Source: an uncultured Cetobacterium sp. | GTDB lineage: Bacteria > Fusobacteriota > Fusobacteriia > Fusobacteriales > Fusobacteriaceae | Assembly: GCA_934085975.1 (NCBI GenBank) | Contig: CAKOHT010000010.1 | Coordinates: 1-57,570, forward strand | Reading direction: 5' to 3' | Length of the DNA: 57,570 nucleotides | Shown: positions 16,661 through 26,533 of the stretch, in pieces | How positions within the stretch are numbered: position 1 is the first letter of the stretch | Layout of the letters: each line of letters opens with the position of its first letter | Notes under the pieces: generated by a model | Databases searched by the model: none | Told to the model about the DNA's origin: nothing | What the model saw: the letters and a program-made list of their open reading frames with translations, nothing else | Position numbers and translations under genes: made by a program

Positions 16661-16698
16661 TTTTAAAATAAAAGCAAGAGCTCCTTTCAGATTGATAC

Positions 16699-16732
16699 AA
16701 AAAAAGACTACACCTTAGATAGGTGCAGTCTT
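16699..16732 (-). terminator. Terminator of the lptD-thrS transcript
   Basis: AAGACTACACCT (16704-16715) pairs with AGGTGCAGTCTT (16721-16732) through 12 bases with one G-U pair; an A-run on the plus strand gives the T-run on the minus strand. Confidence 0.88.
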
Positions 16733-16738
16733 AAAATA

Positions 16739-18652
16739 TCAATCATTAAATTTAGGAGTTGCTTCCTCTTTCATCATATCTATAAAACTTTCTAATAACA
16801 TAGACTCTTGAGCTTGAGAACCAAATCTTCTTACATTTACCTCTCTGTTCTCCACTTCATTTTTTCCAATTATCAGCTGAACCGGAATTTTATATCTTCC
16901 ATTAGCCTCTCTGATTTTGTATCCAATAGATTCAGCCCTTGTATCTATTTCTACTCTGATTCCAGCTACTTTCAACATATCTACAACTTCCTCAGCATAG
17001 GGAACAACTTCATCATTTATAGTTAACACTTTAACTTGACAAGGCGCTAACCAAGTTGGAAAAGCCCCTGCATAGTGTTCTATTAAAATTCCCATAAATC
17101 TTTCTAAAGAACCATAAACAACTCTATGAATCATTACTGGTCTATGCTTTTCTCCATCTTCCCCTACATAGGAGATATCAAATCTTTCTGGTAAGTTGAA
17201 GTCTAATTGAATAGTTCCACACTGCCAAGTTCTCCCAATAGCGTCTTTAATCTTAAAATCTAATTTTGGTCCGTAGAAAGCTCCATCTCCTGGATTTAAT
17301 TTATAATCTCTTCCTAATCTTTTTAAAGCTCCCTCCAATGCTGACTCCGCTTTATCCCAAATCTCTTGTGAACCAATTGCTTTTTCAGGTCTTGTCGATA
17401 GCTCTATAGCATATTCAAATCCAAATAATCCTCTATAAAACTTGTCTATTAAATTTACTACTCCTATAATTTCATCCTCAATTTGCTCAGGAGTCATGAA
17501 AATATGGGCATCATCTTGAGTAAAATTTCTTACTCTCATCAGTCCATGAAGAGCCCCTGAAAATTCATGTCTATGAACAATTCCCAATTCCCCCGCTCTT
17601 ATCGGTAAATCTTTATATGAATGCATCCCATGTTTATATACTAAAACTCCACCTGGACAGTTCATTGGTTTAATAGCAAACTCTGTTTCATCAATTTCTG
17701 ATGTATACATATTTTCTCTATAGTTCATCCAATGCCCTGAAGTTTCCCATAACTCTTTATTTAGCATTATTGGAGTTTGAATCATTTCATACCCGGCTCT
17801 CTCATGTTCTCTTCTCCACAAATCTGTCAAAACATTTCTCATTTTCATTCCATTTGGTAAGAAAAATGGGAATCCTGGTCCAAAGTCACTTGTAAAGAAC
17901 AACTCTAACTCTCTTCCTAGTTTTCTATGGTCTCTCTTCTCAGCTTCTTCTAAAAATTTTAGATGTGCTTTCAATTGAGGCTCTGTTGCAAATGCAAATC
18001 CATAGATTCTTTGTAACATTTTATTGTTAGAGTCCCCTCTCCAGTAAGCTCCCGCTACTGACTTTAATTTGAAAGCCTTCAAATATGATGTTGAAGGTAC
18101 GTGTGGTCCTCTACATAGGTCTATAAAATCTCCTTGTTTATAAAATGTTAATATCTCATTACCTGGAATACTTTCTATAATTTCTACTTTATAAGTCTCT
18201 CCAAGATTTTTAAAATGCTCTATAGCTTCATCTCTAGTCATTTCTATTCTTTCAACTTTTATATTTTCTTTCGTAATTTTTCTCATTTCAGCTTCAATTT
18301 TTTCTAAATCTTCATCTGTAAACTGAGTTTCAGGATCAAAGTCGTAGTAAAATCCATTTTCTATTGCTGGACCTATCGCTACCTTAGTTCCCGGGAATAG
18401 TCTGATTACTGCTTGAGCTAATAAATGGGCAGTGGAGTGCTTTATTATCTCCTCTCCCTCCTCTGTTTCTGGAGTTATTATTTCAACATGAGCATCTCTA
18501 TCTAGCACATAACTCATATCAACTTCCTTCCCATCCACTTTTGCTCCAAGAGCTTTTTTAGCTAAAGAGTTACTTATTGATTTTGCAATTTCAAACATAT
18601 TCACACTGTTTTCAAACTCTTTTATATCTCCATTTGGTAATATTACTTTCAT
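16739..18652 (-). CDS. thrS: Threonyl-tRNA synthetase
   Basis: Class II synthetase charging tRNA-Thr, 637 residues, full length. It holds the N-terminal TGS domain (1-60), the editing domain with HSTAHLLAQAVIRLFPG (72-88) and a distal cysteine in DLCRGPHVPST (about 180). The catalytic zinc ligands sit in MNCPGG (about 332), the HRHEFSG loop (about 383) and MIHRVVYGSLERF (about 510), and the anticodon domain is C-terminal. Start after AAGGAGAAAAG. It lies only 25 bases after the LptD-like gene, with no room for a T-box leader, so it is probably read through from the lptD promoter. Confidence 0.97.
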   Translation of the reverse strand: MKVILPNGDIKEFENSVNMFEIAKSISNSLAKKALGAKVDGKEVDMSYVLDRDAHVEIITPETEEGEEIIKHSTAHLLAQAVIRLFPGTKVAIGPAIENGFYYDFDPETQFTDEDLEKIEAEMRKITKENIKVERIEMTRDEAIEHFKNLGETYKVEIIESIPGNEILTFYKQGDFIDLCRGPHVPSTSYLKAFKLKSVAGAYWRGDSNNKMLQRIYGFAFATEPQLKAHLKFLEEAEKRDHRKLGRELELFFTSDFGPGFPFFLPNGMKMRNVLTDLWRREHERAGYEMIQTPIMLNKELWETSGHWMNYRENMYTSEIDETEFAIKPMNCPGGVLVYKHGMHSYKDLPIRAGELGIVHRHEFSGALHGLMRVRNFTQDDAHIFMTPEQIEDEIIGVVNLIDKFYRGLFGFEYAIELSTRPEKAIGSQEIWDKAESALEGALKRLGRDYKLNPGDGAFYGPKLDFKIKDAIGRTWQCGTIQLDFNLPERFDISYVGEDGEKHRPVMIHRVVYGSLERFMGILIEHYAGAFPTWLAPCQVKVLTINDEVVPYAEEVVDMLKVAGIRVEIDTRAESIGYKIREANGRYKIPVQLIIGKNEVENREVNVRRFGSQAQESMLLESFIDMMKEEATPKFND

Positions 18653-18677
18653 GTTCTTTTCTCCTTTTCTTCCATTT

Positions 18678-21600
18678 TTACTTCTCTAGATCATCTATTT
18701 TAATTCCATTGAATAGATATGTATCTGGAGTTGTCTTTTTATTTTTATCAGTTGTTGCACCTAACCCAAATATATTGCTTGTTGGGAATGTCAATAGTTT
18801 GAATTGAACAGCCACACTCCACTCATAAGCTTTTGTTCTATATGAATAATCTCTTTTATAAGCAACTGCCCATTCATAATATCCAAACTCTTTTCCTAGC
18901 TCAACACCAAAACCATCAAATGTGCTTCTTCCACTCTCTCCTCTTCCACCAAGTTGATCATAGAATTTAACATAAGCTTTTGTTCTCCAACCCTCGCTTG
19001 GTCTTCCAATCTTAGCATTTAAACTAAACTCATGTTCTCTTTCAGAATCTTTCCATCCTGCATTTTTTATATCCACAGCACCATAATTTGTATAGTTAGA
19101 TTTTTGATTATATATATAACCTATTCCTATCCTATTATATGAATAAAATAATCTTCCTTCTAACTCCTCTAAAGATTTCAAATAATCTCCCGTTTCCTCA
19201 TATCTCTTGTCATTTCTTTGCATCATTAACGACGCATGGAAGCCTCTTTTATAATCTCCGAAATATGTTCTATCGTCTATTATTCTATTTAAGTTAAACG
19301 TTCTAACTCGAGAATTTTCTCTATCCTCAAGAACCTGTCTAATTCTATCTATCTCCACTTGTGACAGTTGATCTGGAGTTTTATTATATTCCGCTGATGC
19401 ATATGATACTAACTCAGCATCTGTAAATCTTTTATCTTTATAAGTATAAGCCAGGTAGATTATATCTGAATTATATCTATTCAATGTAGGATTCCATTCT
19501 CCTGCGTTTTTATAATCCTCATAACTAGCTCTATATAAGTGCTCCACATCTCCACCTACTAAATAAGAAACCGAATAAGTTTTGTTCTCAGTGTTGATTA
19601 CCTTTGCACCCAACTCATCTCTTTCATCTTTACCTTGAATATATTCTAAATTCAACTTATTCTTTCCAAATTTATAAGTGTAACCATAAATATCTTCTCT
19701 AATTTTTTCTTCAGCATCATTTACATTTTCTATCTCCCAGATACTTGAATCAATTCTACGATTTTTATAGTAAAAATAGTTATTGGCATATCTATAATTT
19801 GCACCATAATTTTCAAAAGTTAAATCGTTATGATTTTCCTTTTTCTCATTATAATCCGTAAATCTTTTATCTAACCCATATTCTAAACCAAAACTGTTTT
19901 TATCATCTATTAAAAAGTCTAGATTTTGTTTTAAAATTTCACCTTTTTTATTGTCATTACTAGCTCTTTTTATCTCTTTGTAATCAATTTTGTAGATAGT
20001 TTGAGTATTTCCTAAATCAAAAGTCACTGTATCTGTAACCTGCTGAATATTATCTTTGTGTCCCATTCTCACATCTTTAGTAATCTTAGAATCTGAATTA
20101 TAAGAGTAATCTTGAAACATATAAGTTAACTTGTTAATTAATGATAAATCTATTTTTCTCTCTTTGTTGTCACTATTATCAAATAGTGTCATATCATGAG
20201 TTAACCCAGCTCTATACCTAGTTGAACTATCATCAGTTGATAACTTTTTATCAAGTAAGTCATCATATCCTTTATCATATTGATCAAATCTTACATTTCC
20301 GTATACTTCTAGATTTCCAAATTTTGAAAATGATAATTTCTCATCAGATAAACCAACTTCATAGAAATTTGAGTCATTTATATAGATTCTATATGCGTTT
20401 CTAGACCATGGATTTTTTATATCAGCATAGTGATAAATTCCTTCTCTATCCCATATCTCCTCTTTAGTATTACCTCCAGCTATTGTCAACTTCAAGGTAT
20501 CATACATAAAATCAACATAAGCCCTGTTTTCAGATGTTTTATTATAAATAATATTTTCATATCTATTATATTGTAAATCTCTATAATTATTGGTCTTTGT
20601 AGGTCCATCAAATAGAGCAGTCTTTCTAAATGGATCATTTTGAAGATTTAATTTATGCTCAAATTCAGTATAATCGTAACCAACTTTATAAAATACATCT
20701 TTATATAGGTGATACTCTCCCAAAGAAGTTTTTAAGTTTTTACTATCATATATACTATATTGCTCTACAGTCCACGGAGTATAATCGAATTTTATTCCAT
20801 AAAATCCTTGATTGTCTAACTTACTAAAGTTAGGGTCTCTTTCCCATGAATTCAACTCTCTAAATTTATTTCCCGTTTTATCATCATAAGAGATATCAAT
20901 TTTATTTACCTTATCATTAAAATTAAATCCAAAATTCGCAGCTCTTGATTGTAAATCCTGCTTCGTTGATCCTGGGTCCATATCGTAAAGATAGTTATAG
21001 TATGCTCCCATTGAATACTTATCGTTTTCTTTTTTAATGGATACATCACTGGTCAAATCATAGTCAGCAGATGCTCCATAATCCATGTCGTCTAACTGGT
21101 CTGCAACTATTACCCCATACACTTTTTTATTGGAAACAAGATTCACATCAGCTTTAAGGCTGATATCCTTATCCTCTCCTAGATTCTTCAGCTCTGTATT
21201 CAATGTATAAAAACCTAGGCTTCCTCCACGATCTGGAATACCATCAACATATTTCCAAGTGTTACCCTCTCTTTTTTGATTTCTTGTCCCATAAAAATAT
21301 TTATCTATCGCATCTTCTAAGGTTGGAATCATATTGTATGTGGCATTTTTATAATCTAAATTAAAGAACCCATACTCCCCAGAATAATTATGATTGTAAT
21401 TAAAATCCCATCTATTGAAATTTCTTTTTACATCATTTCCGTCTGCTTTTTTATCCACCAACCAATCAGTGATATTCAACTGTCCTTTTCCATAAGTTCC
21501 AAAATCATACCAATTTTCCATTCTACCTATTAAAAAACCAATTTGATCTCCAAACTTTGGTGCTATACCACCTTTGAACTTACTATCCTTATCTCCCCAT

Positions 21601-22301
21601 AAAACTCCTGATGTAATATACCACCCATAGTCATCATCATTTCCCCAACTTGGGAATAAAGGAACTTCTGACCCCTGTCTTATATTAAATCTATACCAAG
21701 GCAATGAAAATGGGATTACATCTGTGTCTCCTACAAAAAGATTTGTATTTCTAAAAGTCACCTGTTTATCTGGCTCAACTACTATTGTATCAGATTGCAA
21801 GTGATACCCTACTTCTTCTGGATTTCTATTCTCAAGAATTTTAGGATCGGTTGTAAACCACGCATCTCTTAAATAAGTTTTTCCATTTAAGTATTCTGTT
21901 TTATTTCCACCAAAATAGATTCTGTCATTTGGTTTTTCTGCACCTGTTACTTGACCGACCTCAAGATATCCAAAGCTCTTACCAAAACTTCCAGTTTTAC
22001 CCTCCGTATCAAACTCTCCATCTAACGAATCCATTCTTAATTTTCCTGTAGGCTCATCTGCTTCTAAATAAAACTCCCCCGGAATATAAGCTCTATTTCT
22101 ATCTCTGTCAACTTTAACTTCAAAAGCTTTTAACTTTAAAGATCCATATCTTACATTTACTCCCTCTGTTGAAGTCATTGTATCCGAATTTAAGTCTATC
22201 TCAACTTCATTTTGTAAATCATCAATCTTCTCTGTTTGTGCTTTTAAACTGGTTATTGCAACAACCATCAAAGCTAAAATTAAGTAGATTTTACTTTTCA
22301 T
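18678..22301 (-). CDS. LptD-like LPS-assembly outer-membrane protein
   Basis: A 1207-residue secreted protein: signal peptide MKSKIYLILALMVVAITSLKA (residues 1-21, cleavage after the SLKA region), an OstA/LptA-like jellyroll domain (about 25-170; GVNVRYGSLKLKAFEV), then a very long aromatic beta-barrel. The LptD hallmark VIPFSLPWYRF near residue 200 is followed by a proline-rich loop and alternating strands to the end. LptD passes LPS into the outer leaflet. Length exceeds the usual 700-900 residues, as in other fusobacterial homologues. Start at ATG 22301 after GGGAGGG; the in-frame ATG at 22313 overlaps that site. Confidence 0.85.
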   Translation of the reverse strand: MKSKIYLILALMVVAITSLKAQTEKIDDLQNEVEIDLNSDTMTSTEGVNVRYGSLKLKAFEVKVDRDRNRAYIPGEFYLEADEPTGKLRMDSLDGEFDTEGKTGSFGKSFGYLEVGQVTGAEKPNDRIYFGGNKTEYLNGKTYLRDAWFTTDPKILENRNPEEVGYHLQSDTIVVEPDKQVTFRNTNLFVGDTDVIPFSLPWYRFNIRQGSEVPLFPSWGNDDDYGWYITSGVLWGDKDSKFKGGIAPKFGDQIGFLIGRMENWYDFGTYGKGQLNITDWLVDKKADGNDVKRNFNRWDFNYNHNYSGEYGFFNLDYKNATYNMIPTLEDAIDKYFYGTRNQKREGNTWKYVDGIPDRGGSLGFYTLNTELKNLGEDKDISLKADVNLVSNKKVYGVIVADQLDDMDYGASADYDLTSDVSIKKENDKYSMGAYYNYLYDMDPGSTKQDLQSRAANFGFNFNDKVNKIDISYDDKTGNKFRELNSWERDPNFSKLDNQGFYGIKFDYTPWTVEQYSIYDSKNLKTSLGEYHLYKDVFYKVGYDYTEFEHKLNLQNDPFRKTALFDGPTKTNNYRDLQYNRYENIIYNKTSENRAYVDFMYDTLKLTIAGGNTKEEIWDREGIYHYADIKNPWSRNAYRIYINDSNFYEVGLSDEKLSFSKFGNLEVYGNVRFDQYDKGYDDLLDKKLSTDDSSTRYRAGLTHDMTLFDNSDNKERKIDLSLINKLTYMFQDYSYNSDSKITKDVRMGHKDNIQQVTDTVTFDLGNTQTIYKIDYKEIKRASNDNKKGEILKQNLDFLIDDKNSFGLEYGLDKRFTDYNEKKENHNDLTFENYGANYRYANNYFYYKNRRIDSSIWEIENVNDAEEKIREDIYGYTYKFGKNKLNLEYIQGKDERDELGAKVINTENKTYSVSYLVGGDVEHLYRASYEDYKNAGEWNPTLNRYNSDIIYLAYTYKDKRFTDAELVSYASAEYNKTPDQLSQVEIDRIRQVLEDRENSRVRTFNLNRIIDDRTYFGDYKRGFHASLMMQRNDKRYEETGDYLKSLEELEGRLFYSYNRIGIGYIYNQKSNYTNYGAVDIKNAGWKDSEREHEFSLNAKIGRPSEGWRTKAYVKFYDQLGGRGESGRSTFDGFGVELGKEFGYYEWAVAYKRDYSYRTKAYEWSVAVQFKLLTFPTSNIFGLGATTDKNKKTTPDTYLFNGIKIDDLEK

Positions 22302-22351
22302 TGGCCCTCCCATTTTCCCATTTTATGTTGATTTTAATTATATCATAAAAC

Positions 22352-22380
22352 AAAAAAGGTTGCCAGTAGCAACCTTTTTA
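22352..22380 (-). terminator. Terminator of trxA
   Basis: AAAAAGGTTGC (22353-22363) and GCAACCTTTTT (22369-22379) form an 11-base stem with a five-base loop. It is symmetrical and could act in both directions. A TATAAT for the LptD-like gene follows closely at about 22337-22342. Confidence 0.85.
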
Positions 22381-22389
22381 TTTATTATT

Positions 22390-22704
22390 TTAATAAGAAT
22401 TCAATTTTTCTAGCAACTCCGATTTTTGTCTTAATCCAACAATCTGATCAACTTTAACTCCATCTTTAAATATAATCATTGTCGGAATACTTCTGATTCC
22501 ATAATCTCCTGCTAAATCTCCACTTTCATCTACATTCACTTTACAAATTTTTGCTTCAGTTTCTCCCGAAAGCTCTTCTAAAATTGGCGCCAACATTTTA
22601 CATGGTCCACACCAATCGGCCCAGAAATCAACTAGTACTAACCCTTTTGATTCAATAACTTCACTTTTGAAATTTGAATTATTTAAACTTAAAACGTTTC
22701 CCAT
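22390..22704 (-). CDS. trxA: Thioredoxin
   Basis: A 104-residue cytoplasmic thioredoxin with active site WADWCGPCK (about 28-36), the cis-proline motif SIPTMIIFKDG (about 71-81) and a normal C-terminal helix. It reduces disulfides of target proteins. It has its own strong promoter (22750-22778) and terminator, hence a monocistronic message. The gene directly follows the flavodiiron fusion gene, with no clear terminator between, so some read-through is possible. Start after AAGGAGGAAAAA. Confidence 0.96.
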   Translation of the reverse strand: MGNVLSLNNSNFKSEVIESKGLVLVDFWADWCGPCKMLAPILEELSGETEAKICKVNVDESGDLAGDYGIRSIPTMIIFKDGVKVDQIVGLRQKSELLEKLNSY

Positions 22705-22749
22705 TTTTTCCTCCTTAATACGGAAAATATTCCTTCAAAATATATTTGT

Positions 22750-22778
22750 ACTTTAACATAGACAATTATTTTTGTCAA
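22750..22778 (-). promoter_or_regulatory. Promoter of trxA
   Basis: TTGACA (22778-22773) and TAAAGT (22755-22750), 17-base spacer, minus strand. The -35 is consensus; the -10 matches four of six. Confidence 0.65.
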
Positions 22779-22792
22779 TTTTAATTTACTAC

Positions 22793-25381
22793 CTAATTAT
22801 AGAACTTTTTTAATAGATTTCCTTTTTTTTCTTTATCTTTTAATCCTTTAATTATAACTATCCCTTTCTCTATATCTCCTATCAATATTCCTGAAGAAAG
22901 TTCATTACCTTTAAAGTTCAATTTTTTGTATATTAAATCATCATAATCTCTTTCACAAATAGAGTCTTGAGTTTCTAAAATACCTCCTGCTGAGAATATT
23001 TTTGTACCCATCCCCTCAAAAGTAACCGGTTGTATCCTATCCTCATATTTTTTATCGACTCCAATAGCATTAAGACCAGCTACTTTTCCTTGCTCTAGGG
23101 ATGTCTGCCATAGACCTATTATATTTCCTTTATACTCAGCTACATCCCCACACGCATAGATATCTTTTATAGAAGTTTCCATCCTTTCGTTGACAATGAT
23201 TCCTCTATTTATAGATATCCCAGCTTTTTCGGCCAACTCTTTATTAGGAATTATTCCAGAGCTAATTATAACAATATCCGTTCCAATTACTTCTCCACTA
23301 TCCAAATGAATTCCTGTCACCTTTTCGTCTCCATCAAATTTTTCCGCTTTAGAATTTTTATAAAGTTTTATATTGCTTTTATCAATACACATTTCAAATA
23401 TTTTTGATCCCTCTTCATCCAGTTGTCTTGGTAACATTCTTTGCATCATCTCAATAACAGAAACTTCCAAACCTAACTTTTGAAGCCCACACGCAGACTC
23501 CAATCCTAAAACTCCTCCACCTATTACAACAGCTTTTTTCTTTCCTACACAATAATCTTTAACTGTATCTACATCCTCTTTATTTCTAACGGTAAATATT
23601 CCTTCTAGATGTGAATTCCCAATACTTGGAATCATTGCTCTTGCTCCTGTAGCCACAATAAGTTTATCATATGCCAACTCTTTTCCATCAGTCGTACTGA
23701 TGATTTTCTTCTTAGAGTCAATATTTTCAACAGTCGTTCCTAAAGAGATGTCAATTCTATTATCTTTGTACCATTCCGCTGGTTTTACTAGAAACTTTTC
23801 TCTAGAAACGTTTTCTCCAATCATTTCTGACAACAATGTCCTATAGTATGGATACTCCCTCTCTCCAGACAAAACCTGTATTTTTGCTTTGTCATTTCTT
23901 TCTCTAATTATTTGAGCAGCAGATAGAGCAGCAATTCCCCCTCCCACTATAACTATTCTTTCTTCAATATCATTTCTTTCAATTTTCTTATCCAGTGATG
24001 ACGGTACAAAATATTCCCTTCCAACTCCACACGCTGGACAAACCTCTGGTGGGTCAATTTGAATATACGCTTCACCACAGACACTACACGTCCATCTCAT
24101 TAACTTTCTGTCCGGATTTAAGTTCTCCATAACTGAATCCACCGCCTTTTCTGGAAGAGTTTTCAAGCACATATGCTCAGCAAACTTCTTTCCAAACTCA
24201 AATGCTGTATCCAAATCTCTTCTTGAAACTCTAAAGTTGACTTTCATGCCATCTATGACAAACATTCTTAACTCTTTTAATCTCGATACTATATTTGGAA
24301 CCGCTTCACCACTCCAGCCGTAGCTTCCAAACGCCGAAACATATTTTCCACCATGAACAATCGGATTGAGTGAAGTTAATAGATTCCAAATAACCGGTAG
24401 CGTATCCCCATTTATAGTACAACTTCCAAATAATATCCCATCAGCCCACTGAAATTCTCTTAAAATCTCTCCTTCTAACTTCCCAAAATTATCTATATTT
24501 AAGTCATAACTTTTTACCTCTATAGTGGAATTGTAATCTTTTATTCCTTTTTCAATCTCTTGGGCTAACTCTCTTGTATAACCATAAGCTGTCGCATACG
24601 GAATTATAATAGTTTTAAATTCATTCGGATTTTTTACTGTGGACCAATTTTTATATGTCTGTATAACTTTTTCAATATCTATATCTAAAACAGGGCCATG
24701 TCCCGGAAGTATCATATCTATTTTTAAGTCTTTAATTTTTTCAATTCCCTCTAGCACATACTTTCTAAAAGGAGAAAATATACACATATAGTAATACCTT
24801 AAAGCAATCATATAGTCTCTTTGTCTTTCAGTTGGAACTTTCGATAACAAGATACCATCAAAACTAAAATGTGAACCAAAAGAATCACAGGTCACTAAAT
24901 ATCTATCCTCTTCTATATAGGTATAGATTGAATCTGGCCAATGTAAAAATGGAGCTGATATAAATTTTAAAGTTTTATTACCTAAAGATATAGTGTCATT
25001 GTGTTCCACGACTATATGAGGAAAATTTTTATTCAATATACCTCTTAAAAACTCTATCGTATTTTTTGAGCCTATAACTTTGGCATTTGGTGCTAAATCC
25101 AGTAATTTTCCAACAGACCCTGAATGATCTGGTTCTGTATGATTCAACACAATATAATCAATTTTACTAACATCATCCAAACACGTTTTCAACCTCTCTA
25201 AAAACTCTTGGAATTTATTTTCTTTTACAGTTTCAAACACCGCTATTTTTTCACTTCCCTTAACTAAATAAGAGTTGTACGTAGTTCCAAATTGAGTTTC
25301 CATAATCACATCAAACACTTTTAGGTCTGGATTCAACGCTCCAACCCAATAGATTCCATCTTTCAATTTAAAAGAGTTCAT
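22793..25381 (-). CDS. Flavodiiron protein fused to rubredoxin and NAD(P)H reductase
   Basis: An 862-residue fusion that reduces O2 or NO using NAD(P)H. Domains in order: metallo-beta-lactamase-like diiron domain (1-250) with HTEPDH (about 80-85) and later ligands in TCDSFGSH and PGHGPV; flavodoxin domain (about 252-395; IIPYATAYGYTRELA, FGSYGWSGEAV); rubredoxin (about 425-465; CSVCGEA and CPACGVG); and an FAD/NAD reductase (about 470-862) with VIVGGGIAALSA and VVIGGGVLGLESA. In E. coli the first three are NorV and the last is NorW. A complete electron chain in one polypeptide suits a strict anaerobe. It closes the hldC-tsaE-tsaB operon. Confidence 0.93.
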   Translation of the reverse strand: MNSFKLKDGIYWVGALNPDLKVFDVIMETQFGTTYNSYLVKGSEKIAVFETVKENKFQEFLERLKTCLDDVSKIDYIVLNHTEPDHSGSVGKLLDLAPNAKVIGSKNTIEFLRGILNKNFPHIVVEHNDTISLGNKTLKFISAPFLHWPDSIYTYIEEDRYLVTCDSFGSHFSFDGILLSKVPTERQRDYMIALRYYYMCIFSPFRKYVLEGIEKIKDLKIDMILPGHGPVLDIDIEKVIQTYKNWSTVKNPNEFKTIIIPYATAYGYTRELAQEIEKGIKDYNSTIEVKSYDLNIDNFGKLEGEILREFQWADGILFGSCTINGDTLPVIWNLLTSLNPIVHGGKYVSAFGSYGWSGEAVPNIVSRLKELRMFVIDGMKVNFRVSRRDLDTAFEFGKKFAEHMCLKTLPEKAVDSVMENLNPDRKLMRWTCSVCGEAYIQIDPPEVCPACGVGREYFVPSSLDKKIERNDIEERIVIVGGGIAALSAAQIIRERNDKAKIQVLSGEREYPYYRTLLSEMIGENVSREKFLVKPAEWYKDNRIDISLGTTVENIDSKKKIISTTDGKELAYDKLIVATGARAMIPSIGNSHLEGIFTVRNKEDVDTVKDYCVGKKKAVVIGGGVLGLESACGLQKLGLEVSVIEMMQRMLPRQLDEEGSKIFEMCIDKSNIKLYKNSKAEKFDGDEKVTGIHLDSGEVIGTDIVIISSGIIPNKELAEKAGISINRGIIVNERMETSIKDIYACGDVAEYKGNIIGLWQTSLEQGKVAGLNAIGVDKKYEDRIQPVTFEGMGTKIFSAGGILETQDSICERDYDDLIYKKLNFKGNELSSGILIGDIEKGIVIIKGLKDKEKKGNLLKKFYN

Positions 25382-25397
25382 AAACCCACCTCGATAT

Positions 25398-26069
25398 TTA
25401 TTTGCTTTCTTTTTCTCTTTCAGCTTGAGATTTTGTCACATAGTATGGCTCGAGAGTGAATAGATTATCCTCTTTGCTTTCAGCTAATTCAGCCAACAAA
25501 GAAGCTCTAGGTATATTTAAAGATTGCCTAATAAAAAAACATCTATCTCCTAGTTTTTCTCTTATTATCTCTTCATATGCAAAAGCTCCATCTCCAACAA
25601 ACACAGTTTGTTCATCCACGCTCTTTAATACATTTTCTAACTCTTCAGCCACATATTCTCCATCTAAGACAAACTCATCATCCTTTTTCTTATATACTCC
25701 AGAGAATACTCTTTCCTTTCTTGCATCTAACATTGCTATAACTTTTTTATCTCCACTGTATATATTAGCAAGCAAATCAAGTTCATTTACTCCAGCAATT
25801 GGTTTTTTTAGTGCATAAGCTAAACCTTTAGCTAATCCAACTCCAATTCTTATTCCTGTAAATGAACCCGGCCCAATACTCACCGCAATCTTATCGATTT
25901 CTTTTTTATCTATTCCTATCAAATTGAATAACGTGTCTATGGTTGTCATTGTTATTGCTGAATGGTTCTGCTTGACGTTCAAAGTGATTTCCCCAACAAC
26001 TCCTTTTTTACTATCGTATATAGCTACTGTTCCAATATTTGTGGATGTATCAATTGCCAAAATTAACAT
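25398..26069 (-). CDS. tsaB: tRNA threonylcarbamoyladenosine biosynthesis protein TsaB
   Basis: TsaB is the ASKHA-fold scaffold that pairs with TsaD in forming t6A37 of ANN-decoding tRNAs. The 223 residues show MLILAIDTSTNIGTVAIYD, VSIGPGSFTGIRIGVGLAKGLAYA (about 63-86) and GVNELDLLA, all typical. It overlaps the tsaE end by 20 bases, with coupled translation likely. Neither TsaC nor TsaD lies in this window. Confidence 0.95.
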   Translation of the reverse strand: MLILAIDTSTNIGTVAIYDSKKGVVGEITLNVKQNHSAITMTTIDTLFNLIGIDKKEIDKIAVSIGPGSFTGIRIGVGLAKGLAYALKKPIAGVNELDLLANIYSGDKKVIAMLDARKERVFSGVYKKKDDEFVLDGEYVAEELENVLKSVDEQTVFVGDGAFAYEEIIREKLGDRCFFIRQSLNIPRASLLAELAESKEDNLFTLEPYYVTKSQAEREKESK

Positions 26070-26526
26070 ATTTTAACATCTCCTCCTCTTTCTCTTTGTC
26101 CCCCACGTACTCTAAACTAATATTTCTAACCTCTTCGTCCTCTTTATCTAAAGCATATTTGAACTCTATTTTTATATATTTTTTAGGTAATTCGCTCTCT
26201 ATTATATTTGCCCATTCAATCAGTGCTACTCCATCATTATTTATGTAGTCCTCAAAACCTATCTCATAAATCTCGTCAGGACTTCCCAGTCTGTATACGT
26301 CAAAGTGGTAAAGAGGTAATCTTCCACTCAAATACTCTAAAACGTAGTTAAATGTGGGACTTTTTAAATTTTCATCTATTCCTAAAGCTTTTGCGAAAGT
26401 TTTTGTAAAAGTTGTTTTTCCAGTACCCAAATCACCAATCAATGCTATCACTGTATTTGGTACAACATAATTTGCCAATCTTTCAGCCAAAATATTCAAC
26501 TCAACAAATGTTAATATTTTTTTCAT
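26050..26526 (-). CDS. tsaE: tRNA threonylcarbamoyladenosine biosynthesis ATPase TsaE
   Basis: A small P-loop ATPase that drives turnover of the TsaBD complex. The 158-residue frame from ATG 26526 has Walker A GDLGTGKTTFTK (about 32-43), SPTFNYVLEY (about 56), the HFDVYRL motif (about 70) and the IEWANIIE motif (about 98). An upstream TTG at 26556 is in frame but reads into the preceding gene; ATG follows a GGTGGAG site. It begins seven bases after hldC and overlaps tsaB. Confidence 0.94.
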   Translation of the reverse strand: MKKILTFVELNILAERLANYVVPNTVIALIGDLGTGKTTFTKTFAKALGIDENLKSPTFNYVLEYLSGRLPLYHFDVYRLGSPDEIYEIGFEDYINNDGVALIEWANIIESELPKKYIKIEFKYALDKEDEEVRNISLEYVGDKEKEEEMLKYVNFGN

Positions 26527-26533
26527 ACTCCAC

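Noticed and set aside
16475..16738. Possible T-box leader linked with thrS
   Set aside because: This region is downstream of thrS, not upstream. It shows no T-box specifier or antiterminator motif, and its aptamer fits preQ1-I.
22299..22313. Earlier in-frame ATG for the LptD-like gene
   Set aside because: The GGGAGGG ribosome site lies between the two ATGs, so only the second gives a sensible start and an intact signal peptide.
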